Positions 51,123 through 59,954 of a stretch of 64,000 bases of DNA are shown here, in pieces (positions within the stretch are counted from its first letter, which is position 1; each line of letters begins with the position of its first letter). The stretch comes from an uncultured Bacteroidales bacterium. Its GTDB lineage: Bacteria; Bacteroidota; Bacteroidia; Bacteroidales; P3. The stretch covers positions 5,449-69,448 of the forward strand of contig CALDHX010000014.1 of NCBI GenBank assembly GCA_937901525.1, given 5' to 3'. A program made the translations under genes and the position numbers. The notes beneath the pieces were generated by a model, which was given only the letters and a program-made list of their open reading frames with translations, searched no databases and was not told the origin of the DNA.

Positions 51123-51202
51123 AGCCTCAAAAAAAAGCAAAGAAAAAATAAAATTTTTCTTTGCTTTTTTGTTTTTTTTCTTTACTTTTTTTGAATTTTT
51201 CT
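51024..51202 (+). repeat. 179-bp direct repeat, rocD 3' end, left copy
   Basis: The final 99 bp of rocD, its terminator hairpin (AAAAAAGCAAAG with CTTTGCTTTTTT, about 51130-51170) and a T-rich tail are repeated at 54654-54832. I find a single mismatch (A at 51184, G at 54814). The two copies bound a 3.45-kb accessory segment. Confidence 0.95.
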
Positions 51203-51246
51203 AAGAAAAAAATATAAGCATTTATAAAAGTTATTTGATTTTTTTG

Positions 51247-51254
51247 TACCTTTG
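51247..51254 (+). promoter_or_regulatory. -7 box of the toxin-antitoxin operon
   Basis: TACCTTTG ends 4 bp before the GTG at 51259, so the mRNA is predicted to be leaderless or nearly so. This decides against the upstream TTG at 51235. Confidence 0.65.
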
Positions 51255-51258
51255 TGGT

Positions 51259-51780
51259 GTGGAAACTAAGATTGATATATTAAAAGGGATACATCCCGGA
51301 TTGTTTTTAAAGAGAGAACTTGATAATCGTAATATCGAGAGTAATCAATTTGCTGAAACTATTGGAGAAAATCCACAAACTTTCAGTGATATTATTGCCG
51401 GGCGTATGTCTATGAATATCTCTCTTTCATCTCACATAGAAAGCGTACTTGATTTGGAAGCAGGATTTTTGATGACCCTACAAGCATTTTACGATATAGC
51501 AGAGGATAAAAATCGTTTGTCTAAACAAAATCAACCAGACTTAAAAAAAATCCGACCAATATTGTTTTGGGATACTAAATTTGAAAATATAAATTTTTAT
51601 ACACATAGTCGTTATGTTATAAATCGTGTTTTTGAAAGAGGTTCTAACGAAGAAATAGAAGAAATTATTCGTTTTTATGGACGTAAAGTCATTTTAGACT
51701 CTATAACCCTCAATTCACAATCCCCATTTAATAGTAAAGTAAAGGAAAATCTTAAAATTTATTTAGGATATGAGCAGTAA
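51259..51780 (+). CDS. HTH antitoxin-type protein (partner of AbiEii toxin)
   Basis: About 173 residues from GTG 51259 (ETKIDILKGIHPGLFLKRELD). An N-terminal HigA-like helix-turn-helix (LKRELDNRNIESNQFAETIGENPQTFSDIIAGRMSMN) is followed by a C-terminal ~80-residue domain beginning IRPILFWDTKFENINFYTHSRYVINRVFERGSNEEIEEIIRFYG. From memory this domain commonly precedes AbiEii genes in Bacteroidota (DUF6922-like). It overlaps the toxin gene by 11 bp. It probably represses its own promoter and neutralises the downstream protein. Confidence 0.85.
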   Translation: METKIDILKGIHPGLFLKRELDNRNIESNQFAETIGENPQTFSDIIAGRMSMNISLSSHIESVLDLEAGFLMTLQAFYDIAEDKNRLSKQNQPDLKKIRPILFWDTKFENINFYTHSRYVINRVFERGSNEEIEEIIRFYGRKVILDSITLNSQSPFNSKVKENLKIYLGYEQ

Positions 51781-52408
51781 TTCTTTGCATTATCAAACAG
51801 TAAAACCTATTTTACGCTCTTGTCTTGAAAAAATAATGAAAATAGAAGAATTTAAGCCTTTTCGGTTAGTGGGAGGCACTTCTCTTTCTTTGCGTTACGG
51901 ACATCGTATGTCTGACGATATAGATTTGTTTACGGATGCAAAGTATGGCTCGCTTGATTTTTTAGCTTTGCAAAATATTCTTAGGACCGAGTTTGAATAT
52001 TGTTATGGAGATTGTGGTGATTTGGTAGGTTTCGGTTCTTCTTATTTTATTGGAAATTCAAAAGATGATTGTGTAAAACTTGATTTGTTTTATACAGATA
52101 CGTTTATTCGACCATTTGAAGAATATAATTCTATAAGAATGGCAGCAGTTGAAGATATTATTGCAATGAAAATAGAAGTTATTGCGTCAGCTGGAAGAAA
52201 AAAAGATTTTTGGGACTTACATTTGTTACGCAACTATTACGATATAAATGAAATGTTAAGTTTTTATACAGAGCGTTACCCTTATGGTTTTTCAAAGGAA
52301 GAATGTATAAAAGGTTTAACGAATTTTGGTTTAGCGGATAATGACCCTGATCCTATATGTCTGCAAAATAAAATATGGCAACTTATAAAACTCGATTTTA
52401 GCGAGTAA
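51770..52408 (+). CDS. AbiEii/AbiGii-type nucleotidyltransferase toxin
   Basis: A 212-residue protein. The nucleotidyltransferase signature is FRLVGGTSLSLRYGHRMSDDIDLFTD, with the DxD metal ligands. DDCVKLDLFYTD carries the third acidic residue, and MAAVEDIIAMKIEVIASAGRKKDFWDLHLL is the AbiEii helical region. AbiE toxins transfer nucleotides to tRNA and can cause abortive infection. It lies inside the 179-bp repeat-bounded insert, consistent with recent acquisition. Confidence 0.92.
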   Translation: MSSNSLHYQTVKPILRSCLEKIMKIEEFKPFRLVGGTSLSLRYGHRMSDDIDLFTDAKYGSLDFLALQNILRTEFEYCYGDCGDLVGFGSSYFIGNSKDDCVKLDLFYTDTFIRPFEEYNSIRMAAVEDIIAMKIEVIASAGRKKDFWDLHLLRNYYDINEMLSFYTERYPYGFSKEECIKGLTNFGLADNDPDPICLQNKIWQLIKLDFSE

Positions 52409-52471
52409 ATTATTAAAAGCATTAGTTGAATTTAAGTCTGAAACATAGGTTGAGGAATGAAAAATAGTAGA

Positions 52472-52528
52472 TTCTTGCTCCGTAACTAGAAAAAAAGAGA
52501 GTTAGGGAACAAGAAGCTGAGTTTTTTT
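52472..52528 (+). terminator. probable terminator after the toxin gene; rest of 52409-52711 empty
   Basis: TTCTTGCTCCGTAACT (52472-52487) pairs with AGTTAGGGAACAAGAA (52500-52515) with two mismatches, and a T-run starts at 52521. I see no gene in 52409-52711, only AT-rich sequence. Confidence 0.55.
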
Positions 52529-52711
52529 GTTTTTACACAAATAAACGTTGCAATATGAGTGGTATTATTTACGAAATAACAAAAACGAAATGTTCACTCG
52601 TAAAAATAAAACAAGGAAATATTTTACTATTTATTTATTTTATTTCGATATATTTCTATAATGAGCAAATAAAATCTTGTAATTAAATTTTTACAAGAAA
52701 GTTAAAACATC

Positions 52712-52730
52712 ATTACGATACCTTCGTAAT
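52712..52730 (+). repeat. single palindrome ATTACG-N7-CGTAAT
   Basis: Arms ATTACG and CGTAAT flank the 7-bp spacer ATACCTT, the same 6-7-6 layout as the arrays at 10177 and 24782. It lies 107 bp before the -33 box of leader RNA copy 3. A degenerate CGCTCGT-family hairpin (about 52747-52792) lies between. Confidence 0.65.
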
Positions 52731-52837
52731 CTTTTAAAACAAAGAAAAAGTTCGTAAATCTTAGTTTTGTTTTGATAAACGAGTGTTTTATTTTTTTGTT
52801 TCTTTTATTTAAGAAACAAAACTTAGTCTTTCTATTT

Positions 52838-52868
52838 TTTGTCATTAAAGAAAAAAGTTGTATCTTTG
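52838..52868 (+). promoter_or_regulatory. promoter of structured leader RNA copy 3
   Basis: TTTG (52838-52841), exactly 19 bp, then TATCTTTG (52861-52868), as in copies 1 and 2. Confidence 0.85.
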
Positions 52869-52923
52869 TGAATAGTTTGTTAACCACTAAAAAAGGAGGA
52901 AAAACAGAAGAAAAGAAAAAATT

Positions 52924-53176
52924 ATAATTTAGACTTAGTTATTTATAACGACATATAAAGCGTTTTTGCTTATAGTAGGTTGCATGAAATCTCGACAATT
53001 TCATAAAATATCCTAATAAAATAAGCGGAAAACGCTCACGAGTAATATCGTGGGCTTTTCTTGTTTAGGATATTAGGTAGTCGAGAACCTCATGTAACAA
53101 TAAGAAAAAAGTCCCACGTTTTTTTATGTCCATAACTCAAAAAAAGAAATTATTTAATAGCCATTTGGGACTGTGG
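52924..53176 (+). ncRNA. structured leader RNA, copy 3 of 3
   Basis: Same architecture as copies 1 and 2: helix A TTGCATGA/TCATGTAA, helix B CTCGAC/GTCGAG, loop ATTTCA/AGGTA, helix C AATATCCTAA/TTAGGATATT, helix D GAAAA/TTTTC, invariant helix E CTCACGA/TCGTGGG. CGTGGG (53049-53054), CCCACG (53113-53118, followed by T-run) and GGGAC (53167-53171) keep the alternative pairing. Helices C and D differ from the other copies by paired changes. The RNA ends about 20 bp before the ATG at 53197. Confidence 0.85.
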
Positions 53177-53196
53177 TAAACAAAAGAATAGAAAAA

Positions 53197-54426
53197 ATGA
53201 AAAAGATAATTACTTTTATATTATTAGTATTTATAATATTCAATTTAAAATCACAAGATACAATGGATACATTGTATTATGATAAAGATTGGAAAGGTGT
53301 TTCAAGTAAAGTTTTTGCAACTTATTATAGAATTATTTCAAATTATACTGATAGTAATTATATGAAGAAAGTTAGAGATTATTTTATAACAGGCGAATTA
53401 CAGGGCGAGGGAGGATATATATCAATAGATAAATATGATGATTCAAAATCTATTTTTGATGGAGAGTGCTTTACATATTATAAAAATGGACTTATTTCTA
53501 CTCGAACTTTTTATAAAAATGGGAAAATAGAAGGTTTGTATACAGAATTTTCTGAGAATGGTGAATCGTGTATTCAGGTAGAATATAGTAATGGAGAACC
53601 TTTAAATGATTATTATACTGTTTCTGATAAAAATGGTTTTTGTAGTAAATTTAGAATTTCAGATAATCAACCTATGTATGAAAGCCCAAGTTTATTTGAA
53701 ATAAAAACAGAATATAGAAATGGTCTCCCTTGGTTGTATTACAACAAAAATTCAATTACAGTTGGAATGACTACTCAAAAAATAAGGGATTATGGGAAAT
53801 ACTATCAAGCTTCCATAATTATTAAGAATAATTCCATGTACCCAATAGAGTTTGATCCATCAAATATAACAGCAATGTTATTTGTTGAAGAAACTATTTA
53901 TGATGATTATTCTGCTTATAATGAGAAAAAAATAATAGATACTATAATGTTGAAAGTTTATTCAGCAGAAGAATATCTTAAGAAAGTTAAAAACAGACAA
54001 ACAGCAGCTATGATTTTAGTCGGTATTTCAGAAGGGTTAGCTGCATCAAGTGCAGGCTATTCAACATCTACAACAAATTCCTCTTATAATGGTTATTCTT
54101 CTAATTATGGATATGTTTCTGGTTATGGTACATATACAGGAAACACTTCATATTATGGTACAGCAACTTCTACAACTACAACCTATAATGCGGCGGCGGC
54201 TTATCAAGCCCAAGTTATGGCAGGTGAACGTATAAATTCACTGAATAATGATTTGGTATCTGAAAGAATAAGTAAAAATGAAGGTTATTTAAAAAGAACA
54301 ATTATATACCCAGGAGAAAGTATTTATGGATATGTGAATATTAAACGTAAATCGGGCTTAAATTTGATTGTAGATATAAAAATAAATGGAGTTAGTTATC
54401 CATTTCATTGGGATGTAAGAAAATAG
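53197..54426 (+). CDS. secreted MORN-repeat protein behind leader RNA copy 3
   Basis: About 409 residues from ATG 53197 (MKKIITFILLVFIIFNLKSQ), giving a signal peptide; the longer reading from 53173 runs into the RNA. YwqK/MORN-type repeats follow (GECFTYYKNGLISTRTFYKNGKIEGLYTEFSENGESCIQVEYSNGEP). A domain of unknown type comes next, then a Ser/Thr/Tyr/Gly low-complexity stretch (about 288-335, GYSSNYGYVSGYGTYTGNTS). A closing beta domain ends IKINGVSYPFHWDV. Probably exported; function unknown. It is the last intact gene of the insert between the rocD tails. Confidence 0.75.
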   Translation: MKKIITFILLVFIIFNLKSQDTMDTLYYDKDWKGVSSKVFATYYRIISNYTDSNYMKKVRDYFITGELQGEGGYISIDKYDDSKSIFDGECFTYYKNGLISTRTFYKNGKIEGLYTEFSENGESCIQVEYSNGEPLNDYYTVSDKNGFCSKFRISDNQPMYESPSLFEIKTEYRNGLPWLYYNKNSITVGMTTQKIRDYGKYYQASIIIKNNSMYPIEFDPSNITAMLFVEETIYDDYSAYNEKKIIDTIMLKVYSAEEYLKKVKNRQTAAMILVGISEGLAASSAGYSTSTTNSSYNGYSSNYGYVSGYGTYTGNTSYYGTATSTTTTYNAAAAYQAQVMAGERINSLNNDLVSERISKNEGYLKRTIIYPGESIYGYVNIKRKSGLNLIVDIKINGVSYPFHWDVRK

Positions 54427-54498
54427 TTTAGATAAAACATTGTCTTTTAAAAATATATTTCTAAATATTGTATAACAAGAAAATAACTCTAAATTTAT

Positions 54499-54650
54499 TT
54501 ATTTCTTTTTAGAGGCTCTTTCTCTTTGTGTCATATTTAACCCTTGCAATGTTCTGCTAAATGTGTCGTCTTTGGATAGAAAGAGGATATTATTTTTTAG
54601 TTGAAGTGCGTATAATACGCGAAGATATATTTCAATAGCTACTGTTGGCA
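54499..54650 (-). pseudogene. 3' tail of an unidentified minus-strand gene
   Basis: The minus strand reads VPTVAIEIYLRVLYALQLKN, NILFLSKDDTFSRTLQGLNM, TQRERASKKK and stop at 54499. It lacks a start and ends abruptly where the rocD tail copy begins (54654). The helical, basic C-terminus is not recognised. The arrangement (minus-strand tail joined to plus-strand tail) copies that at 9745-10052. Confidence 0.6.
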
Positions 54651-54653
54651 CAT

Positions 54654-54832
54654 CAACATATCATACGTTTTGCCCCACCACTTGTAATAACAAAACAACA
54701 ACTCTTAGAAGCAATAGAGTTAATCAAACAAGCAATACTTTCTTTTGAATAAAGCCTCAAAAAAAAGCAAAGAAAAAATAAAATTTTTCTTTGCTTTTTT
54801 GTTTTTTTTCTTTGCTTTTTTTGAATTTTTCT
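54654..54832 (+). repeat. 179-bp direct repeat, rocD 3' end, right copy
   Basis: Contains the last 99 bp of rocD in frame (NIIRFAPP-like end HIIRFAPPLVITKQQLLEAI, ELIKQAILSFE, stop), plus its terminator and T-rich tail. It has one mismatch to 51024-51202. No rocD start or body is present, so it is a non-functional tail. The near identity points to a recent event. Confidence 0.95.
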
Positions 54833-54929
54833 TTGATTTCGTGAAATTATTTCTTGATTTTAGAAAAATAAAATCAAATAAAAATACTCGTAAGTCTTTA
54901 TTTTAATAATTTCTTATTTTTAACTTCTT

Positions 54930-55199
54930 CTAATTTATCCATTTTTGAGGAGAAAGAGTGAATGCATTAAGTCCTGCTTCTCTTCTAAACCCCTCGAATT
55001 CGAGGGGTTTGAAGTTAGGATTGTATAAACTTTCCCAAATTCCTAAATATTCAATTGTATTTCTATTTCGCATCCAATTGCCAATTACCGCCGTAGGGTC
55101 ATCGCTTTTATGTTTAGCAATATCGGTTAGTGATATATAATCACTATCGTTAAACATAATTATTGTAACATTGGTATCTTGAACGCTAATTTTTGCCAT
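54930..55199 (-). pseudogene. truncated KilA-N domain protein
   Basis: 89 codons: ISVQDTNVTIIMFNDSDYISLTDIAKHKSDDPTAVIGNWM, RNRNTIEYLGIWESLYNPNFKPLEFEGFRREAGLNAF, TLSPQKWIN, stop. This is the N-terminal half of the KilA-N domain proteins (~260-280 residues) common in Bacteroidota mobile regions. After KWI the sequence leaves the family. In the +1 frame it reads MDKLEEVKNKKLLK and stops, so an internal deletion joined to a shifted tail is likely. It lies directly upstream of the YfhO gene on the same strand. Confidence 0.8.
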
Positions 55200-55219
55200 A
55201 TTTTTTTATTTCTTTGATT

Positions 55220-57790
55220 TTATTTTCGCTTTTTAATGAATGGCAAGGCTATTGCTCCAATTACAAAGATTGCTATTAGGATTGAGCCTATTAGGTTAAT
55301 GATATTGAATGTTTTTAATGTGTCTGGTTCACATCTTAACTCAATTGTGTGTTCTCCCTTTGGAACTTCTACGGCTCTAAGCACATAGTTTGCTCTTAAA
55401 ATAGGTGTTTCTTTGCCATCAATGTAGGCTTTCCAACCTTCTTTGTAATAGATTTCGGAGAAAATACATAGTTGTGGGGTAGTGGAAGTGGTTTTATAGA
55501 TTTTTAAATCAGGGTTATTGTTTGGTGAGTCTTGTAATGTGATTGTTGCATTTTGGTCGGCGTTTGTAAAGTCTTTGTTTTGTAGTTGTGAGGCAAAGTC
55601 TTTGTTGATTATTGCTATGTGTTGTGGTTGGAAGTCGTTGAGTGCAAGGATTTCTTCATCGGGTGTGTTTACCCATTTTATGTTTTCTACAAACCATGCC
55701 GCTCCACAAGCCTCCGTATTCTCAACACTCATTCCACCTTCTTGACCTATTGGTAAGATAAAGTATCTTGTGTTAAGCATATTCAAAACTTGTAGGTTTG
55801 GACAATTGATTTGTTGTTGGTAGGTGTGGAAGAATTGACGAATTGGGTTGGTTCTTAGTAGTGATGTGTCGTTTAAGTCTTTTTGAACATAGTTTGGATT
55901 TGTTAAATGGAAAGAAATAATGTCTTGATAGCGTTGTAATTTTGCTCCATGATAGCCTCCAATCGATGGAACGTGATATGAGGTTGAAGCATCATTGAAT
56001 ATGTTTACCGTCATATTGTAAACGCGATAGTGTTTTATGTTTTTTTCCGCTACCTCGGCTTTTATTTGTTCTAAGGCAGGGGTTGATTGTATTTCTAATT
56101 CGGAAGGTTTTTTGTAATTGTCTTTTGAAATGTAGCGATTATCAACTTGCCATAGGTCAATCACCGATGCAATTCCTATTATTGCTATTGCTATGAATTC
56201 TTTCTTTAAAATGTTTCTTGCAAATAGGAATAGGGTAGCAAATGCTATTGCTATAAAGATGAATGAACGTAAAGCGTCCGATGTAAAGGCTTCTTTTCTA
56301 TCCTCATACAAGGCTTGAATGAAACTATCGCCTAAGATTGCTTGGAAAGTTGCGTCTTGTGAAGAGGAGAATGAAGCAAATAATTCGGGGAAAAGAGCAC
56401 ATATTAAACAAAATCCACCAATTATTCCTCCACTTATATATAGTGCTTTTGTTTTTTTCTTGTTTTCTATTTCTTGATTAAAGAATTCTTTTACTCCAAG
56501 AAAGGCTGTGATTACTAATGTTACGTTTGCTATGACAAGAATCATTGAAGGGGTACGGAATTTGTTGTAAAGAGGCAGGTGATTGAAAAGAAATTCGTTT
56601 AGAATCATAAAGTTATTACCCCAAGATATAAGGATTGAAACAATGGTTGCAGCTAAAAGCCACCAACGTTCCGCACCTTTGATTAGTAAAAAGCCAAGTA
56701 GGGAAAGGAAAATAACGATTGCTCCAAAGTAAACCGTACCTGCCGTAAAGGGTTGTTCGCCCCAATAGGTTGAGCCCGCATATTGATTGATTACTTGATT
56801 GATTTGAGGGTGAGAGGCTTGTGCCGGTTGTGTTGTTTGTAGTTCTTGCAAACGATTTTCGGCAAGAGATTCCCAACGATTGTCCGATGAGCCTCCTCCA
56901 CGAAAGTCTGGAATAAGCATTGTAAAGGTTTCTCCAACGCCATAACTCCATGCGTATGCGTAATCAATAGTTAATCCTTTTGCATTATTGTTTGATTGGT
57001 CGTTTGCTTTAATTGTAAGTTCGCTTCCTCCTCTCATTGTGTGTTTTGCATACTCCGCATTGAGTGCAAGGTGAGAAGAATTTGGCATTATAGCAACTAA
57101 GGCCGCAATTATTAAGGCTCCACACGATAAAGCAAAGTTTTTGATTTGTTTTTCTTTGATTGCGTAAATCAAATAAGTGAATCCAAGAATTAGAACGGTA
57201 ATTAAGGTGTAGTAAGTTATTTGAACGTGGTTAAAATATATTTGAAGACCTAAGGAAAGCGTAAATATAATTATTCCCGAAATGTATTTGCGTTTGAAAA
57301 CGAGTATCATACCGGCAAGAATCGGTGCAATCATTGCCATAGCCCACGCTTTTGTTATGTGTCCTACGGTAATAATTATCACATTATAAGAACCGAGAGC
57401 GTAAATCAAGGCCGAGAAAGCACTAATTAAAGGTTTTGCACCCATAGAGCACATAAACACATAGAAACCAAGCATCATAATAAAGAATATCCCCGCATCG
57501 AAATTACGAGTCCAAAGAGTGAGCGGTGGGGCTATTGTGTTGAAAATATTATTTGATTGAGGGAACGCTATTTGATAAGAAGGCATTCCACCAAACATTG
57601 AATTTGTCCAATTAGCACTTTCATTGCTTGCTTTTTGATAGTCAATTAATTCTTTGGAGGCACCATCGAATTGAGCCATATCGCTTTGGAATAATTTTTT
57701 TCCTTCCAAGACAGGAGAGAAAAACACAAAACTAATTACGATAAAAGAAACTATCGCAATGATGTGAGGAATAATTTTTTTGAAGTTCAT
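55220..57790 (-). CDS. YfhO-family multi-pass membrane protein
   Basis: About 856 residues from ATG 57790 (MNFKKIIPHIIAIVSFIVIS), normal for Bacteroidota YfhO. Around 12-14 membrane segments lie in the first 530 residues. FFSPVLEGKKLFQSDMAQFDG near the N-terminus and MLIPDFRGGGSSDNRWE are family features. The C-terminal soluble part ends ILRANYVLRAVEVPKGEHTIELRCEPDTLK and a final TM. YfhO proteins are GT-C-like glycosyltransferases linked to glycosylation of envelope polymers in some bacteria; the substrate here is unknown. Confidence 0.88.
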   Translation of the reverse strand: MNFKKIIPHIIAIVSFIVISFVFFSPVLEGKKLFQSDMAQFDGASKELIDYQKASNESANWTNSMFGGMPSYQIAFPQSNNIFNTIAPPLTLWTRNFDAGIFFIMMLGFYVFMCSMGAKPLISAFSALIYALGSYNVIIITVGHITKAWAMAMIAPILAGMILVFKRKYISGIIIFTLSLGLQIYFNHVQITYYTLITVLILGFTYLIYAIKEKQIKNFALSCGALIIAALVAIMPNSSHLALNAEYAKHTMRGGSELTIKANDQSNNNAKGLTIDYAYAWSYGVGETFTMLIPDFRGGGSSDNRWESLAENRLQELQTTQPAQASHPQINQVINQYAGSTYWGEQPFTAGTVYFGAIVIFLSLLGFLLIKGAERWWLLAATIVSILISWGNNFMILNEFLFNHLPLYNKFRTPSMILVIANVTLVITAFLGVKEFFNQEIENKKKTKALYISGGIIGGFCLICALFPELFASFSSSQDATFQAILGDSFIQALYEDRKEAFTSDALRSFIFIAIAFATLFLFARNILKKEFIAIAIIGIASVIDLWQVDNRYISKDNYKKPSELEIQSTPALEQIKAEVAEKNIKHYRVYNMTVNIFNDASTSYHVPSIGGYHGAKLQRYQDIISFHLTNPNYVQKDLNDTSLLRTNPIRQFFHTYQQQINCPNLQVLNMLNTRYFILPIGQEGGMSVENTEACGAAWFVENIKWVNTPDEEILALNDFQPQHIAIINKDFASQLQNKDFTNADQNATITLQDSPNNNPDLKIYKTTSTTPQLCIFSEIYYKEGWKAYIDGKETPILRANYVLRAVEVPKGEHTIELRCEPDTLKTFNIINLIGSILIAIFVIGAIALPFIKKRK

Positions 57791-57870
57791 ATCTATCTTT
57801 TTAATTTTTATTAGAAAGTGCAAAACTACAAAAAAACGTGGAATTTATTCTAAGAATAAAGAAAAAATCG

Positions 57871-57878
57871 TATTTTTG
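57871..57878 (+). promoter_or_regulatory. -7 box of gyrB
   Basis: TATTTTTG, 29 bp before the ATG at 57907. No clear -33 element. Confidence 0.6.
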
Positions 57879-57906
57879 TAGTCTGAAAAATTTATGACTA
57901 ATTATA

Positions 57907-59859
57907 ATGAGCGAAGAATTAAGAAAAGGAGAATATACAGCCGCCAATATAAATGTATTGGAAGGCTTGGAAGCTGTTAGAAAAAGACCCGCAATGTATA
58001 TAGGTGATGTAAACGTTCGTGGATTGCATCACTTGGTTTATGAAGTTGTTGACAACTCTATTGACGAGGCATTAGCAGGGTATTGTAATAAGGTAAGCGT
58101 TCAAATATTAGAAAATAATTCTATTAGAGTTGAGGATAACGGTCGTGGAATCCCGGTTGATATTCACCCAAAAGAAGGGCGTTCTGCTTTGGAAGTAGTT
58201 ATGACGGTCTTACATGCGGGAGGTAAATTTGATAAAGGTTCTTATAAAGTATCAGGAGGATTGCACGGAGTAGGGGTTAGTTGTGTGAATGCTTTATCAA
58301 AATATCTTAAAGTAAACGTTTATCGTGATGGAAAGGTATATGAACAAGAATATTCAAGAGGTATTCCACAATATGCAGTAAAGGAAATAGGCACAACAGA
58401 GAAAAGAGGAACGGTAGTAGAGTTTTTACCAGATGATGAAGTATTTACAGTTAGTGTTTACGACTATCAAACCTTAGCATCAAGACTTAGAGAATTAGCT
58501 TTCTTGAATAAAGGAATTGAATTGTCAATTACCGATTTTAGAACAAAGGACGAACAAGGAAACTATTTGAGCGAAACATTCTATTCGGAAGAAGGCTTAA
58601 AGGATTTCATATCTTACCTTGATGCAACAAGAGAACACTTAATTCCGGAGGCGATTTACGTAGAGGGAGAAAAGCAAGGCATTCCTATTGAAATAGCAAT
58701 GCAATACAATACAGGGTTTACGGAAAATCTTCATTCCTATGTAAACAACATTAACACACATGAAGGAGGTACACACTTGACAGGATTTCGTCAAGGAATG
58801 ACAAGAACCTTAAAAAACTATGCAACAAAAGAAGGATTGCTTGATAAATTGAAATTTGAGATAGCCGGAGATGACTTTCGTGAAGGATTGACAGCGGTTA
58901 TTTCGGTAAAAGTTGCAGAACCTCAATTTGAAGGACAAACAAAGACTAAATTAGGAAATAGCGAAGTAGCACCGGCAGTTGCAGCGGCGGTAAGCGAAAT
59001 CTTAACCAATTATTTAGAAGAGCATCCTAAGGAAGCAAAACAAATAGTTGATAAAGTAATCCTTGCAGCAACGGCAAGACACGCCGCAAGAAAAGCAAGA
59101 GATCTTGTACAACGTCAAACAATATTAGGAGTTGCAGGATTGCCGGGGAAATTAGCCGATTGTGCATCAAATGACCCAAGCGTATGTGAATTATTCCTTG
59201 TCGAAGGAGATTCAGCGGGAGGAACAGCAAAACAAGGTCGTGATAGAGAACACCAAGCCATTCTTCCATTAAGAGGAAAGATACTAAACGTAGAAAAAGC
59301 AATGCAACATAGAGTCTTAGACTCGGATGAAATAAAAAATATCTACACAGCATTGGGCGTATCCATAGGAACAAAAGAAGATTCCAAAGCCTTGAATATG
59401 GAAAAGCTACGTTACCACAAAGTAATCATTATGACCGATGCCGATGTTGATGGAGCACACATTGCAACCTTGATTTTAACATTCTTCTTCCGTTATATGC
59501 GAGAATTGATTGAAGAAGGCCACGTTTTCATTGCAACACCTCCATTGTATAGAGTTTCATCTAATAGCAATAAACAAGGAGTTTATTGTTGGAATGAAGA
59601 AGAAAGAACACTTGCAATAGAAGAACAATCAAGTGGAAAGGGAAGAGTAGAGGTTCAACGCTACAAAGGTCTTGGAGAAATGAACGAAGAACAACTTTGG
59701 GAAACAACAATGAATCCACAAACTCGTATTTTAAGACAAGTAACTATTGAAAACGCATCGGAAGCAGATAGAGTTTTCTCAATGCTAATGGGAGATGACG
59801 TTCCACCAAGACGAGAATTTATAGAAAAGAACGCAACATACGCAAATATAGATGCGTAA
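57907..59859 (+). CDS. gyrB: DNA gyrase subunit B
   Basis: A 650-residue type IIA topoisomerase ATPase subunit. GHKL ATPase motifs: VYEVVDNSIDEALAGYC, VEDNGRGIPVDIHPKEG, VLHAGGKFDKGSYKVSGGLHGVGVSCVNALS. Toprim motifs: CELFLVEGDSAGGTAKQGRDREHQAILPLRGKILNVEKA and IIMTDADVDGAHIATLILTFFFRYM. The end RREFIEKNATYANIDA is typical of GyrB in Bacteroidota. It introduces negative supercoils with GyrA. Length is normal. Confidence 0.97.
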   Translation: MSEELRKGEYTAANINVLEGLEAVRKRPAMYIGDVNVRGLHHLVYEVVDNSIDEALAGYCNKVSVQILENNSIRVEDNGRGIPVDIHPKEGRSALEVVMTVLHAGGKFDKGSYKVSGGLHGVGVSCVNALSKYLKVNVYRDGKVYEQEYSRGIPQYAVKEIGTTEKRGTVVEFLPDDEVFTVSVYDYQTLASRLRELAFLNKGIELSITDFRTKDEQGNYLSETFYSEEGLKDFISYLDATREHLIPEAIYVEGEKQGIPIEIAMQYNTGFTENLHSYVNNINTHEGGTHLTGFRQGMTRTLKNYATKEGLLDKLKFEIAGDDFREGLTAVISVKVAEPQFEGQTKTKLGNSEVAPAVAAAVSEILTNYLEEHPKEAKQIVDKVILAATARHAARKARDLVQRQTILGVAGLPGKLADCASNDPSVCELFLVEGDSAGGTAKQGRDREHQAILPLRGKILNVEKAMQHRVLDSDEIKNIYTALGVSIGTKEDSKALNMEKLRYHKVIIMTDADVDGAHIATLILTFFFRYMRELIEEGHVFIATPPLYRVSSNSNKQGVYCWNEEERTLAIEEQSSGKGRVEVQRYKGLGEMNEEQLWETTMNPQTRILRQVTIENASEADRVFSMLMGDDVPPRREFIEKNATYANIDA

Positions 59860-59878
59860 TAAAAAAACAAAAAAAATA

Positions 59879-59915
59879 AATGCTCCTTGAAAAATCTTGG
59901 AGCATTCTTTTTTTT
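59879..59915 (+). terminator. intrinsic terminator of gyrB
   Basis: AATGCTCC (59879-59886) pairs with GGAGCATT (59899-59906), 12-nt loop, then a T-run. Confidence 0.88.
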
Positions 59916-59954
59916 CTTTGAATTATTATCAATAAAATCATTATTTTTGCAATA

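Noticed and set aside
50546..51130. 194-codon minus-strand ORF
   Set aside because: It is antisense to rocD and shows only shadow composition.
52702..52887. 61-codon minus-strand ORF
   Set aside because: It covers the palindrome, degenerate hairpin and promoter of leader copy 3; no homology or start signal.
52924..53176. Retron or group II intron RNA
   Set aside because: No reverse transcriptase gene is near any copy, and no domain V-like or msr/msd pattern is seen.
59027..59374. 115-codon minus-strand ORF
   Set aside because: It is antisense to the Toprim part of gyrB.
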